A DNA stretch of 12,195 nucleotides. It comes from Planctomycetota bacterium (GTDB taxonomy: Bacteria > Planctomycetota > Planctomycetia > Pirellulales > Thermoguttaceae). The notes under the pieces are model-generated. The model was given only the letters and a program-made list of their open reading frames with translations. It was not told the origin of the DNA and did no database searches. The stretch spans positions 7,063-19,257 of the forward strand of contig JAJYGU010000051.1 in assembly GCA_021784975.1 (NCBI GenBank). The letters run 5' to 3'. Positions 5,095-11,963 of the stretch are shown here, one piece after another (positions within the stretch are counted from its first letter, which is position 1; every line of letters starts with the position of its first letter). The translations under genes and the position numbers were made by a program.

Positions 5095-5772
5095 ATGTTC
5101 GATCCTTCTGCCGATTTCGCCGAGATTGTGGATGGGGCCGAAGTGGTGACACTGTTGCGGCGGGGCAGTGATTCGAGCGGCGTCGGAACACTGGTAGCCC
5201 ATGCCTTACGCGGCGCGGCCACGACCAGCGAGGTCGTCTTCTATAGCCACAGCGACGTGCGGAAGCAGATGGCCGCCGGCGGCCGCTGCACGTCGGCCGA
5301 CGTGGTATGGCACCTGCCGGTGGCCGAGCTGCCGGTCGGGCCGCAGTTGGGCGATGTGATCCTGGATAGCAACAAGCAGCGCTGGACGATCCTGGCGGTA
5401 AGGCGGGCGGTACACGGCACGCGGTGGCGTTGCGCCGCCCGAAACTTGGTGATGGCCCACGGGCTGGACGACACGATCAGCGTCTTGAAGGCTGCTTACG
5501 TCAAGAGCAGTTGCGGGGCCGCCGAGCCGGTTTGGCAGACCTGGAAGACCGGCGTGCGGGCCCGCATTCAACCGGAGGAAGTCACCATCCAGGCTGACGC
5601 CCAGTCGCGGCGGACGGTGCGGCAATACCGAATCTTTGTGGCCGAAGAGCTGGTCCTCGATCAAAGCCACCGCATCCTCGGTCCGGATGGCACGGCGTAT
5701 CGGATTACCTCGAGCCTTGGCGCCGAGCGGATCGGCGAGTTGCAGGTGATCGAAGCGGAGGTGGTGCGATGA
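5095..5772 (+). CDS. Head-closure/head-tail adaptor-like protein, apparently duplicated
   Basis: This protein has 225 residues from ATG 5095. An in-frame GTG at 5002 lies within the A-rich heptamer array and would add a repeat-encoded leader, so it is rejected. The C-terminal part (about 153-224) resembles phage head-tail joining (stopper) proteins: VRARIQPEEV, a strand RRTVRQYRIFV, ILGPDGTAYRITSSL, then a final strand pair ending IEAEVV. The N-terminal part (about 75-118) has the same layout, with GPQLGDVILDSNKQRWTIL followed by WRCAARNLV, suggesting two copies of one beta-barrel unit. Such proteins close the head after DNA packaging and contact the tail. The stop codon overlaps the next start (ATGA), so the two genes are probably translationally coupled. 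Confidence 0.6.
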   Translation: MFDPSADFAEIVDGAEVVTLLRRGSDSSGVGTLVAHALRGAATTSEVVFYSHSDVRKQMAAGGRCTSADVVWHLPVAELPVGPQLGDVILDSNKQRWTILAVRRAVHGTRWRCAARNLVMAHGLDDTISVLKAAYVKSSCGAAEPVWQTWKTGVRARIQPEEVTIQADAQSRRTVRQYRIFVAEELVLDQSHRILGPDGTAYRITSSLGAERIGELQVIEAEVVR

Positions 5773-6170
5773 ATCTCATGCAGGCGGTTCACCAGCGTTG
5801 GGCGGCGGCGACCGCGTTGAACGCCGTACTGCCGGCCACTCGAGTGTTCACCGGCATGAGCTGCGATTCGAGCCTGCCGCGGGCCTCGATCACGAAGCAA
5901 AGCGACAAGCCGACCTCCTATGCCAGCGACGGCTCGGCGATCGACGCAGTGGCGGTCCGCATTGTCGTCTTTCACGACCACTATGACGCCGCCACCGAAA
6001 TCATCCACCAAGTTAAGGCAACCTTCGACCGCTCCTCATTCGCCCTTAGCGGCGGCGACCAGGTGCAGCTCATGCAGCGGGTCAACGACTTCGAGGAGCA
6101 ACTCGACGACGGCACGTGGCAAATGACCGTCGACTTCGGTTGTACAGTGTATTTGGCAGCGGGGGTGTGA
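5769..6170 (+). CDS. Tail-completion/tail-terminator-like protein
   Basis: The 133-residue protein starts within the stop codon of the adaptor-like gene, with GGAGGTGG at 5757-5764 as a good Shine-Dalgarno sequence. It begins with a helix (MNLMQAVHQRWAAATALN), then VLPATRVFTGM, a strand segment ending at residue 68 with VAVRIVVFHD, then a helix (YDAATEIIHQVKATFDRSS) and a closing strand MTVDFGCTVYL. This order of helix, strands, long helix and final strand is that of small tail-completion proteins (gp17/DUF3168-like), which cap the tail tube or join it to the neck. It is the last gene of the structural run. The usual tail tube and tape measure genes do not follow. Confidence 0.55.
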   Translation: MNLMQAVHQRWAAATALNAVLPATRVFTGMSCDSSLPRASITKQSDKPTSYASDGSAIDAVAVRIVVFHDHYDAATEIIHQVKATFDRSSFALSGGDQVQLMQRVNDFEEQLDDGTWQMTVDFGCTVYLAAGV

Positions 6171-6291
6171 GCCCGTAGGGGAATAGTCGACACTGGTGGC
6201 CGAGGACTAACCACCCGGATGGGGCAAGATGGGGTTGAGATGATCCGTCGAATTGGATAAGATTCCCCCGGTTTCTTTGTAACCCGGCCGA

Positions 6292-6300
6292 TGCTAGAAT
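6292..6300 (+). promoter_or_regulatory. Possible extended -10 promoter for the small gene pair
   Basis: TGCTAGAAT has a TG one base before a TAGAAT hexamer, the form of an extended -10 element, in a locally less GC-rich stretch. The -35 region at about 6272-6277 (TTTCTT) is weak. Transcription would begin near 6307, about 40 bases before the ATG at 6348. The rest of the 177-bp gap (6171-6347) contains no heptamers, no tRNA end and no repeat that I can identify as an attachment site. Confidence 0.4.
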
Positions 6301-6347
6301 AGAGACGAGAGGCTCCGCCACCCCTTTCTTCGGAAGGTGCTCCCATC

Positions 6348-6650
6348 ATGGTCGACTGCACATGCAAACCTACTCTGTCCCCCTGGGCCCTTCGTTATGT
6401 GCGCGCTTACAAGCCCCGGTTTCGCAACCTGATGTTGAAGTTTCTCCGGGAGAAACAAAGCGAGCACGGAACCCTATGCATCGGTGACATCCAGCAGTGC
6501 ATCGCGATGGTATTTGATGTGATGGAGGATGATATGTCTCTTCGCGTCGCTCTTCCCGATCCGGACACGAAGACAATGGAAACGGCGATCGAGGATTATC
6601 GCGCCGGAAGGAAACGGACGATTCAGGACATCCTCAATGCCGTACCGTGA
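6348..6650 (+). CDS. Candidate antitoxin of a type II pair, 100 aa
   Basis: The 100-residue protein is preceded by GGAAGGTG a few bases upstream of the start. Its N-terminal half (YVRAYKPRFRNLMLKFLREKQ) is basic and helical. The C-terminal part (METAIEDYRAGRKRTIQDIL, followed by NAVP) is of the kind seen at the toxin-binding tail of many type II antitoxins: acidic helix, A-G-R turn, hydrophobic end. No ribbon-helix-helix or HTH motif is certain. The gene overlaps the following gene by 14 bp, the usual antitoxin-toxin order. Codon use looks less GC-rich than in the phage genes before it, suggesting a separate acquisition. The role is inferred from architecture and could be wrong; an uncharacterised two-gene operon is the alternative. 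Confidence 0.5.
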   Translation: MVDCTCKPTLSPWALRYVRAYKPRFRNLMLKFLREKQSEHGTLCIGDIQQCIAMVFDVMEDDMSLRVALPDPDTKTMETAIEDYRAGRKRTIQDILNAVP

Positions 6651-6972
6651 TTCAATCCCCAAGGCTGTCGAAGACAAGATTGTTTCTTGGGGGCTGTCAA
6701 CGCGGCTGTTTCGTCTCTTGATGGAGACTCTGCAATTTGAGTTGCGGACGAGGGAGGTTGAGGAGTACCCTCGGCAAATCAACGCGCCCGTGAGGTGTCT
6801 GGTTCTCCCTATCTCCATCGTCGATCCAGAGACGGCGGAAACTCGCGACTTTGTCTTCTGGATCAATAGCACAGAAGACCCCGGCGTTCGAATCGTGATC
6901 GACTGTTGTGACCGGGCTCGTGATCAGTCAGGCGAGCCAACTGGCCGTCAGTTTCCTGCCGATTCTGATTAG
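6637..6972 (+). CDS. Candidate RelE/ParE-like toxin, 111 aa
   Basis: The protein has 111 residues from the ATG at 6637, inside the end of the previous gene. An in-frame start at 6529 lies deeper in that gene and is rejected. The N-terminus is helical (IPKAVEDKIVSWGL, then STRLFRLLMETLQFEL), followed by strands PVRCLVLPISIVD, TRDFVFWINS and VRIVIDC. Two helices followed by a curved three-strand sheet is the RelE/ParE layout, where toxins of this fold cleave ribosome-bound mRNA or poison gyrase. Catalytic residues cannot be assigned. The last 15 residues are polar and may be disordered. The stop codon lies 10 bp from the end of the convergent gene. Confidence 0.5.
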   Translation: MPYRDSIPKAVEDKIVSWGLSTRLFRLLMETLQFELRTREVEEYPRQINAPVRCLVLPISIVDPETAETRDFVFWINSTEDPGVRIVIDCCDRARDQSGEPTGRQFPADSD

Positions 6973-6982
6973 CGCGTCTATG

Positions 6983-9900
6983 TCAGAGATTTGGCTTGGA
7001 CTTCTCCCGGCAAACCGCTTCCACACAATCCAGCATTTCCCGGCGAAAGGCGGCCAGGGTCGCATCGTTCTGGCTCTCGGCGAAGGCCCATCGGCCCAGG
7101 CCGGCGAGCACTTCCTGATAACTGCGGTCGGTCAGTGCGGGCAATCGGCTGTCGAACAGCTTGGCTATCCGCCGCTTGAGAGCCGGGTCCTTGATCTTTG
7201 CCTGGCTTTGGCGCAAGGCGGCCAGGATGCGGAAGTCCTCGATGCCCTGGCGGACCGCTTCCCACCGCCGGCTGGTCACCGGCCCGGTCCTGCCCGGATA
7301 GACCAGCGGGTAATCGTTGGCCGTGCGCTGCCAGGCATCGGGGCCGATGTTGTAACACCAGAAGCCGATGCCGGTGGCCCCCCAGCGCAGGGCGCGGAGG
7401 GCGGCGGTGCGGTATTCGGCCACGATGTTGGTGTCCTTGAGGTTTGCCCGCATCGCGCACGTATAGCCGTAGCCGCACTCGTACGACCATAGCTCCTTGC
7501 GGGTGCCGCGGATCAACTTCATTTCCGGCGATTGCTCGGGCAGCATGCTGAGGGCCGGGCACCAGATGTCGATGCACGGCGCCAACTTCTGGAACATCGG
7601 CAGCTCGCCGCCGCCGTCGAGGTAGATCTTGACCCTGGGGTCGGCGGCCTTTACCTGGCGGCCGAAGTCGGCCAGGGCATCAACCGCTTTCCAACCGGCG
7701 CCGCCCGGCTCATCGAAGGGATAGAGGGCAAAATGGTCGCGGTCGAGGCCCATGCTCGCCATGTGGTTCACCAGATCGGCGAGCGCCGCCTTCACGTCCC
7801 TCGCATATTGCGGGCTGCCGGAGGTCCCCCTCAGGCCCAACGTTCCCTGGACCAAGACCACCACGTCGTGGCCGCGAAGGGCACGAAGGATTGTGTCCAT
7901 CTTCGTGTAATCAACGCCGGCTAGGCGTCCGCTGGCGTCGTACTTCGGGTCTCCTGGCGGGACGCAAAACACGTTGTTGCCGTGGTCCAGCAGGTCGGCG
8001 ATCTCCGCCGGACCCAGCGACGCCCAGCAACACAAGCGGCACGCGCCGGCAGGGCCCATCGCAAACGGAAAGACGCGGTACTGGATCTCAACAACCGTCT
8101 CGGGGGCAGGCACGTCTCGGGGGCTGCCGGAGTCTTCCAAAACTCCCGACCCGTTGAGTGCTTGGAAGCGAACCCTCACGACGTGCCTGCCGGGGTTTAC
8201 CTGGTCGAATCGGGTGTCCAGCCACACCTCGCGGGTGGAAAACGGTGGGATGCCGATCACCGACGATTCGTCCAAGCGGACCAGCGGATCCCAAGCCAAG
8301 CCGCCCTGCGAGGTCGGCACTGCTACGCTGCGGAACGGGACCACCGCCGGATCGCCCGGCGCCTTGTCCACCACCACACGGACCTGGATCTCGCGATCGG
8401 TGACGTTCATGAGCTTCAGCGAAGCCGGGTCGTGCTCGCCGAGAACTACGCGTCGAGCAATCTTCAACGGATTGACGGCCCGGGCGGGCCGTTGGGCGTC
8501 GATTCCGCCGCTTTCCCAAAGGGTGGTCTCGAAGGCGACCAGGCTCGTGCCGGCGCCGAGGGCGCTGGCCGCATCCACGGCCGCGGCAAGGCCGGCGAGG
8601 CGACGGGCCATGCAAGTTAGCGCCGCCGCCTGGTGCAAGGCAGACTGCTCGACCGCCGCATCACCGCCGGCCGCTGCGGCGAATACCGGCTGCACGCGGC
8701 GTGCTTCGTGTTCGAGGTCGGCCGCCTTCTGGCGAAGGCCCGAGGCTGCCAGGGGAAGCGTCGCCGCCACGTGGCCGGCAACGCTCTTCAGGGTTCGCAA
8801 GGTTCGCTCGACCAGGGCACGCTCGTTGGCCAACGGCTCCAAAAACATCACATGCTTGCCGTCGGTCTGCCGTTTCCCGGTTGCGTCAGCTACCCACCAG
8901 GTGAAGCGGTAATTGCCCGGCCGCACGACATCCACCGGCAGCGACAGCGAGCCGTCCGGGCCGTAAATCCGCGTCATCGCCGATTGCTGCGAGCCGTCGG
9001 GGCATTGGCAGGCGGCCCAGGCCCGGAGCGGCAGTTGGCTCTTCTTGACGTCCGGCACGCGAACGCGAAAGACCACCGCTTCACCGGCCAACAGCGTCCA
9101 CGAGGCATCCTTGGCAGTCATGGTGGCTCCTTTGGGTTTCGCCAGGGCGAGCCATGCCCCGCTCTTGCGACTATCGCCGCGGTACGAAATCCAGGGCCTT
9201 GAAGACGGCGGTGCCTCGGCAGCCGCCGGCGTGCCGAAGCAGGAGACCAGTCCCGATTCGCCGCCGCTAACGACCATTTCCATCCCGGGCGAAGCCGGGG
9301 TCACGTCGCCGAAGGCGGGCGTCTGGTTGATCGTGCGATGAGGAAACTGGTGCTCGAAAAGGGGCATGCCGCGGTCGTCGAAGACTGTGAGATGGCCCGA
9401 CTGGGTGCTGGCCACGAAATTGAGCCGGCCGTTGTTCTCCAAGTCGATGAGCGCCCCGGCGGCCAGGGTTCGTCCCTGCGTGTCGATGCTCCAGAGCACG
9501 CGACCATCCTCGTCGAAGCGGTAGATCCAGCCGGTCTGCGTGATGGCGAACAGGTCTGCCCGGCCGTCGTGGTCCATGTCGCCCACCGAGAGCGAGGAGG
9601 CCACGCCGCCTCGCGTCTCGCGCGCCCAGAGCAGCTTGCCGGCGGCGTCAAAACACCTGACGTGGCCGTCGCCGCTGCCGACCGCAATTCGCCGCCGGCC
9701 GTCCGAGGCGGCGAAGACCACCGGCGCCGAGGTGGCCCAAGACTCGGTGGGGTAGCTCACCTTCCGCTGCCACCGCAACCTGCCGGTGGAACTAAAGACG
9801 GCAAGCTGGCCGGCGTTGGAGGCCACCGCGATTTCGTCCTTGCCGTCGTCGTCGAGGTCGCCAACAGCCGGGCTGACCGGCGAGCCTTTCATGCAGGCTT

Positions 9901-10396
9901 GCCAGAGCACTTTGCCGGTCGGCGCGTCGAACGCCCAGATCGTGCCCTTGTCATCGGTCTGGATCACTTGCCATGCGCCGTCGTGGTTGAGATCACAAAC
10001 CACGGCGGACGACCAGCTCGAGCCGGCCGAAAGCTTGGCCTGCCAGACGACCTTTCCTTGCCCGTCGAGACAGGTCAACAGACCGGAGGTGTCGGCGGCG
10101 TAGATCAGCGCGGGCTGGCCCTTTCGGAGGCACACGGCCGGATAGGTCATGTAGCGGCCGGCGGTTTGCCAACGCCAGAGCTGCCGGCCGCGGCCATCCA
10201 GGGCGATCATCTCCTCGCGGCCGGCCAGCAGCACTTCGCAGTATCCGTCGCCATTGATATCGGCCAGGGTGGGGGCGGTTTCCAGCAGCGTCTGGGTATT
10301 GATACTCCACAGCAAGGGGAGCTTCAGTTCCGCGGCTCGGCACAAGCCGGAGACGTAGAGAAGGCATATCGCGGTGGAGGCAATTCGGCGCAGCAT
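6983..10396 (-). CDS. Secreted propeller protein with GH123/DUF4091-like C-terminal domain
   Basis: This protein has 1137 residues from the ATG at 10394-10396, chosen because it puts a signal peptide (MLRRIASTAICLLYVSGLCRA) at the start. An ATG 60 bases upstream (10456) is the alternative. Residues 25-400 are a beta propeller with PQQ-like strand motifs (GKVLWQ, GRLRWQ, GKLLWA) and calcium-type loops DINGDG 46-51, DLNHDG 135-140, DLDDDG 180-185, DMDHDG 273-278 and DLENNG 318-323. Residues 535-625 are helical and alanine-rich, and 655-780 form a beta sandwich. The C-terminal domain (about 790-1120) has YPFDEPG with D895-E896, as in GH123-type hexosaminidases where an Asp-Glu pair acts in substrate-assisted cleavage. 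It ends with RRWEAVRQGIEDFRILAALR, typical of DUF4091. It probably acts on polysaccharide outside the cytoplasm; the substrate is unknown. Confidence 0.75.
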   Translation of the reverse strand: MLRRIASTAICLLYVSGLCRAAELKLPLLWSINTQTLLETAPTLADINGDGYCEVLLAGREEMIALDGRGRQLWRWQTAGRYMTYPAVCLRKGQPALIYAADTSGLLTCLDGQGKVVWQAKLSAGSSWSSAVVCDLNHDGAWQVIQTDDKGTIWAFDAPTGKVLWQACMKGSPVSPAVGDLDDDGKDEIAVASNAGQLAVFSSTGRLRWQRKVSYPTESWATSAPVVFAASDGRRRIAVGSGDGHVRCFDAAGKLLWARETRGGVASSLSVGDMDHDGRADLFAITQTGWIYRFDEDGRVLWSIDTQGRTLAAGALIDLENNGRLNFVASTQSGHLTVFDDRGMPLFEHQFPHRTINQTPAFGDVTPASPGMEMVVSGGESGLVSCFGTPAAAEAPPSSRPWISYRGDSRKSGAWLALAKPKGATMTAKDASWTLLAGEAVVFRVRVPDVKKSQLPLRAWAACQCPDGSQQSAMTRIYGPDGSLSLPVDVVRPGNYRFTWWVADATGKRQTDGKHVMFLEPLANERALVERTLRTLKSVAGHVAATLPLAASGLRQKAADLEHEARRVQPVFAAAAGGDAAVEQSALHQAAALTCMARRLAGLAAAVDAASALGAGTSLVAFETTLWESGGIDAQRPARAVNPLKIARRVVLGEHDPASLKLMNVTDREIQVRVVVDKAPGDPAVVPFRSVAVPTSQGGLAWDPLVRLDESSVIGIPPFSTREVWLDTRFDQVNPGRHVVRVRFQALNGSGVLEDSGSPRDVPAPETVVEIQYRVFPFAMGPAGACRLCCWASLGPAEIADLLDHGNNVFCVPPGDPKYDASGRLAGVDYTKMDTILRALRGHDVVVLVQGTLGLRGTSGSPQYARDVKAALADLVNHMASMGLDRDHFALYPFDEPGGAGWKAVDALADFGRQVKAADPRVKIYLDGGGELPMFQKLAPCIDIWCPALSMLPEQSPEMKLIRGTRKELWSYECGYGYTCAMRANLKDTNIVAEYRTAALRALRWGATGIGFWCYNIGPDAWQRTANDYPLVYPGRTGPVTSRRWEAVRQGIEDFRILAALRQSQAKIKDPALKRRIAKLFDSRLPALTDRSYQEVLAGLGRWAFAESQNDATLAAFRREMLDCVEAVCREKSKPNL

Positions 10397-10472
10397 GGAG
10401 GGTGGACTTCGGAAAACGAGGCTTGTTCGTGAACGCGGGGACGAAGGATTGAACATGTCTTGCGGGCGAGCC

Positions 10473-10531
10473 TGGTAGGGTGGGTCGAGGCTGGTCGGGT
10501 GGGTCGAGCGGCTTCAGCCGCGAGCCCCACC
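10473..10531. repeat. REP-like element: 19-bp tandem repeat plus hairpin
   Basis: Two adjacent 19-bp copies (10473-10491 and 10492-10510, 16 of 19 identical) begin TGGTAGGG or TGGTCGGG and share GTGGGTCGAG. The second copy forms the left half of a hairpin at 10498-10531: GGTGGG pairs with CCCACC, then after internal mismatches GCGGC pairs with GCCGC around a TTCA loop. It is of a type I associate with dispersed intergenic palindromes in planctomycetes. It lies in the divergent region upstream of the propeller gene. Confidence 0.75.
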
Positions 10532-10581
10532 AGAACCGGCCATCTCCGAGTCTAATCGCTGTGCGGTCGAAAGCAAGTCTC

Positions 10582-10634
10582 GTACTCGTCACGCTCCGCG
10601 TGACGCTCTTCCTCACACGGGGCGTGAGGAGTAC
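10582..10634. repeat. BIME-like pair of inverted 24-bp palindromic units
   Basis: Unit A (10582-10605) contains the perfect stem CGTCACGC-TCC-GCGTGACG (10587-10605). Unit B (10611-10634) is the same element in reverse orientation, 20 of 24 bases identical. Among the four differences, one pair is a G-C to C-G exchange at facing stem positions, which keeps the pairing, and one makes a G-T wobble. The outer ends GTACTC and GAGTAC are also complementary, so the pair can fold as one cruciform. It ends 40 bp before the sigma-gene promoter. Confidence 0.8.
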
Positions 10635-10674
10635 GGACCCGCCCTGCAATAATCGTCCGCCACCGACGTTTACG

Positions 10675-10680
10675 TATAAT
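10675..10680 (+). promoter_or_regulatory. TATAAT box giving a leaderless sigma-factor transcript
   Basis: A consensus TATAAT ends six bases before the ATG at 10687, so transcription would start at or within a base of the start codon. There is no Shine-Dalgarno sequence in the intervening AGAGCC, in keeping with leaderless translation. No good -35 hexamer is seen 16-18 bases upstream (about 10650-10658). Confidence 0.55.
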
Positions 10681-10686
10681 AGAGCC

Positions 10687-11220
10687 ATGACCCTCCCCGA
10701 TCACCCCACCAATGATGCTGAGCTTTGGGCCCAGTGGGGCCGGCAGCACTGGCGGGCGGTTTGGGGCTACGTTTGGGGACTGCTGCGACGCCGCGATCTG
10801 GCCGACGACCTGACCCAAGAGGTGTTCTGCCGGGCATGGCAGGCCCGGGAGCGATATCGGGAGCAGGGTCTGGCGCGGGCCTACTTGTTGCGGATCGCCG
10901 ATCGGCTGGCGGTGGACCACCATCGCAAGGCCGGCCGCGAGGTCAACCTCGGCGACCAAGAGTGGAAACAAATCGAGCCGGCTGAGCGTGCGGGAAGGGG
11001 CGACGATGCGATCGAGAAGCAAGAGGCGATGGCCCAGCTCGCCGCCACGCTCGATCGACTTTCGCCGCCGCAGCGCCGCGTGCTGCTGTTGAGATATTAC
11101 GGGGAGCTCTCATTCGCGGAGATCGCCGAGATGATGGAGTGCCCGATCAACACGGTGTTGAGCTACTGTCACCGCGGCCTGCACACCTTGCGGAGTCTGC
11201 TGGTGGAGACGGACCCATGA
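10687..11220 (+). CDS. ECF-type RNA polymerase sigma factor
   Basis: This 177-residue sigma-70 family protein has only the two domains of the ECF group. Region 2 (about 17-83) contains the DLADDLTQEVFCRAW motif (37-51), used for core binding and -10 melting, and ends with LAVDHHRK. A short acidic/basic linker (85-112) follows. Region 4 (about 118-172) reads LDRLSPPQRRVLLLRYY, then the helix-turn-helix LSFAEIAEMMECPINTVLSY (141-160) and CHRGLHTLRSLL, which contacts the -35 element. The ATG at 10687 is chosen because the upstream open frame runs through palindromic repeats and has no coding character. The gene overlaps the membrane protein gene that follows (ATGA), the usual sigma/anti-sigma arrangement. 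Confidence 0.93.
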   Translation: MTLPDHPTNDAELWAQWGRQHWRAVWGYVWGLLRRRDLADDLTQEVFCRAWQARERYREQGLARAYLLRIADRLAVDHHRKAGREVNLGDQEWKQIEPAERAGRGDDAIEKQEAMAQLAATLDRLSPPQRRVLLLRYYGELSFAEIAEMMECPINTVLSYCHRGLHTLRSLLVETDP

Positions 11221-11792
11221 GCGACGAGTTGAATGAACTGAAGCGGCAGATGGAGCAAGCCACCGCCCCGCGTTTTGAGGCGGGAGGCGAGTTGGAGTCG
11301 GAAACGGCTTCCTTGCGGGCGGGCTGGCTGGCGCTGGAGGAGTTGCTGGTGGCGGCCGAGGCGCAGATCGAGCCTCCCATGTGCTCGGTCCCCTTTGTGC
11401 CGACCTCGCGACGAAGGCGGCGGATGTTTCGACGGCTCGTCGCCTTGGCGGCGCTGCTGCTGGTGGCAGTGACTCTGATTTCGTACCTGGCGGGCAGAAA
11501 GCAAACAGCTTCCGAACTGGCGAAAACGAAGCCTGTTCCAGCCCCCGCCCGGCATGAACCGGTCATTGCTCGCAAAACTGCCACGCCTGAGCCGTCGCCG
11601 GGGAAGAAGACTCCGGCCGCGCCCAATAAGGCCGAGCTGGCTTGGAACGACTCGTTCGACCAGGAATTCGAGTCGGTCGGCTGGGCGATCCAGCGGGCCC
11701 AGATGGACCAATTCGCCTTCGCCTCGAAATCCGACGAGTTGGAGTACCAGCTTGAAGGGCTGAGGAAGGAAATCGAAGATAGTTCCCTTTGA
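11217..11792 (+). CDS. Probable single-pass membrane anti-sigma factor
   Basis: This 191-residue protein starts inside the sigma-gene stop codon, with GGTGGAG at 11202-11208 as ribosome-binding site. Residues 1-62 are acidic and helical (ELNELKRQMEQA, then LRAGWLALEELLVAAEAQIE) and would face the cytoplasm to hold the sigma factor. A basic stop (SRRRRRMFRR, 64-73) precedes one hydrophobic helix (about 74-92). Residues 93-191 are outside: a lysine/alanine/proline-rich linker (PVPAPA, TPEPSPGKKTPAAP), then a helical tail (WNDSFDQEFESVGWAIQRAQ and a charged end). There is no HxxxCxxC zinc motif, so it is not a ZAS-type anti-sigma factor. The assignment rests on context and topology. Confidence 0.7.
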   Translation: MSDELNELKRQMEQATAPRFEAGGELESETASLRAGWLALEELLVAAEAQIEPPMCSVPFVPTSRRRRRMFRRLVALAALLLVAVTLISYLAGRKQTASELAKTKPVPAPARHEPVIARKTATPEPSPGKKTPAAPNKAELAWNDSFDQEFESVGWAIQRAQMDQFAFASKSDELEYQLEGLRKEIEDSSL

Positions 11793-11833
11793 AACCCGGA
11801 GTCGGCAAATGTCCACAGGTCGGGAACAAGCTT

Positions 11834-11906
11834 GTCATTCTGAGCGCAGCGAAGGATCTACGTTGCCCCTTCGGTGGGCCAGATTCTTCGCTACGCTCAG
11901 AATGAC
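11834..11906. repeat. MITE-like inverted repeat, 26-bp arms
   Basis: The arms 11834-11859 and 11881-11906 are inverted copies, 24 of 26 bases matching, starting GTCATTCTGAGCG on the left. They flank a 21-base GC-rich spacer and are bracketed by CAGGT (11816-11820) and ACCTG (11907-11911). This sequence family is one I recognise as dispersed in many bacterial genomes. It encodes nothing. The 171-bp gap between the anti-sigma gene and the next ORF contains no other feature. Confidence 0.85.
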
Positions 11907-11963
11907 ACCTGTCCCGTAAACAGTTACCTGGAGTCGAAAACCCTGAACGAAGCGAGGAATCCC

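Noticed and set aside
6171..6291. Phage attachment site at the right edge of the structural module
   Set aside because: No tRNA end or direct repeat matching another part of the window was found.
9338..10432. 364-codon + strand frame opposite the propeller region
   Set aside because: This is antisense to repeated propeller motifs. Its residue make-up is biased and it has no domain.
10480..10686. Upstream GTG start for the sigma factor
   Set aside because: It would translate the REP/BIME palindromes into a low-complexity leader. The start at 10687 gives a normal ECF length.
11874..11963. Longer start for the 45-residue ORF
   Set aside because: It begins next to and reads through the right arm of the inverted repeat. 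The ATG at 11964 has a ribosome-binding site.
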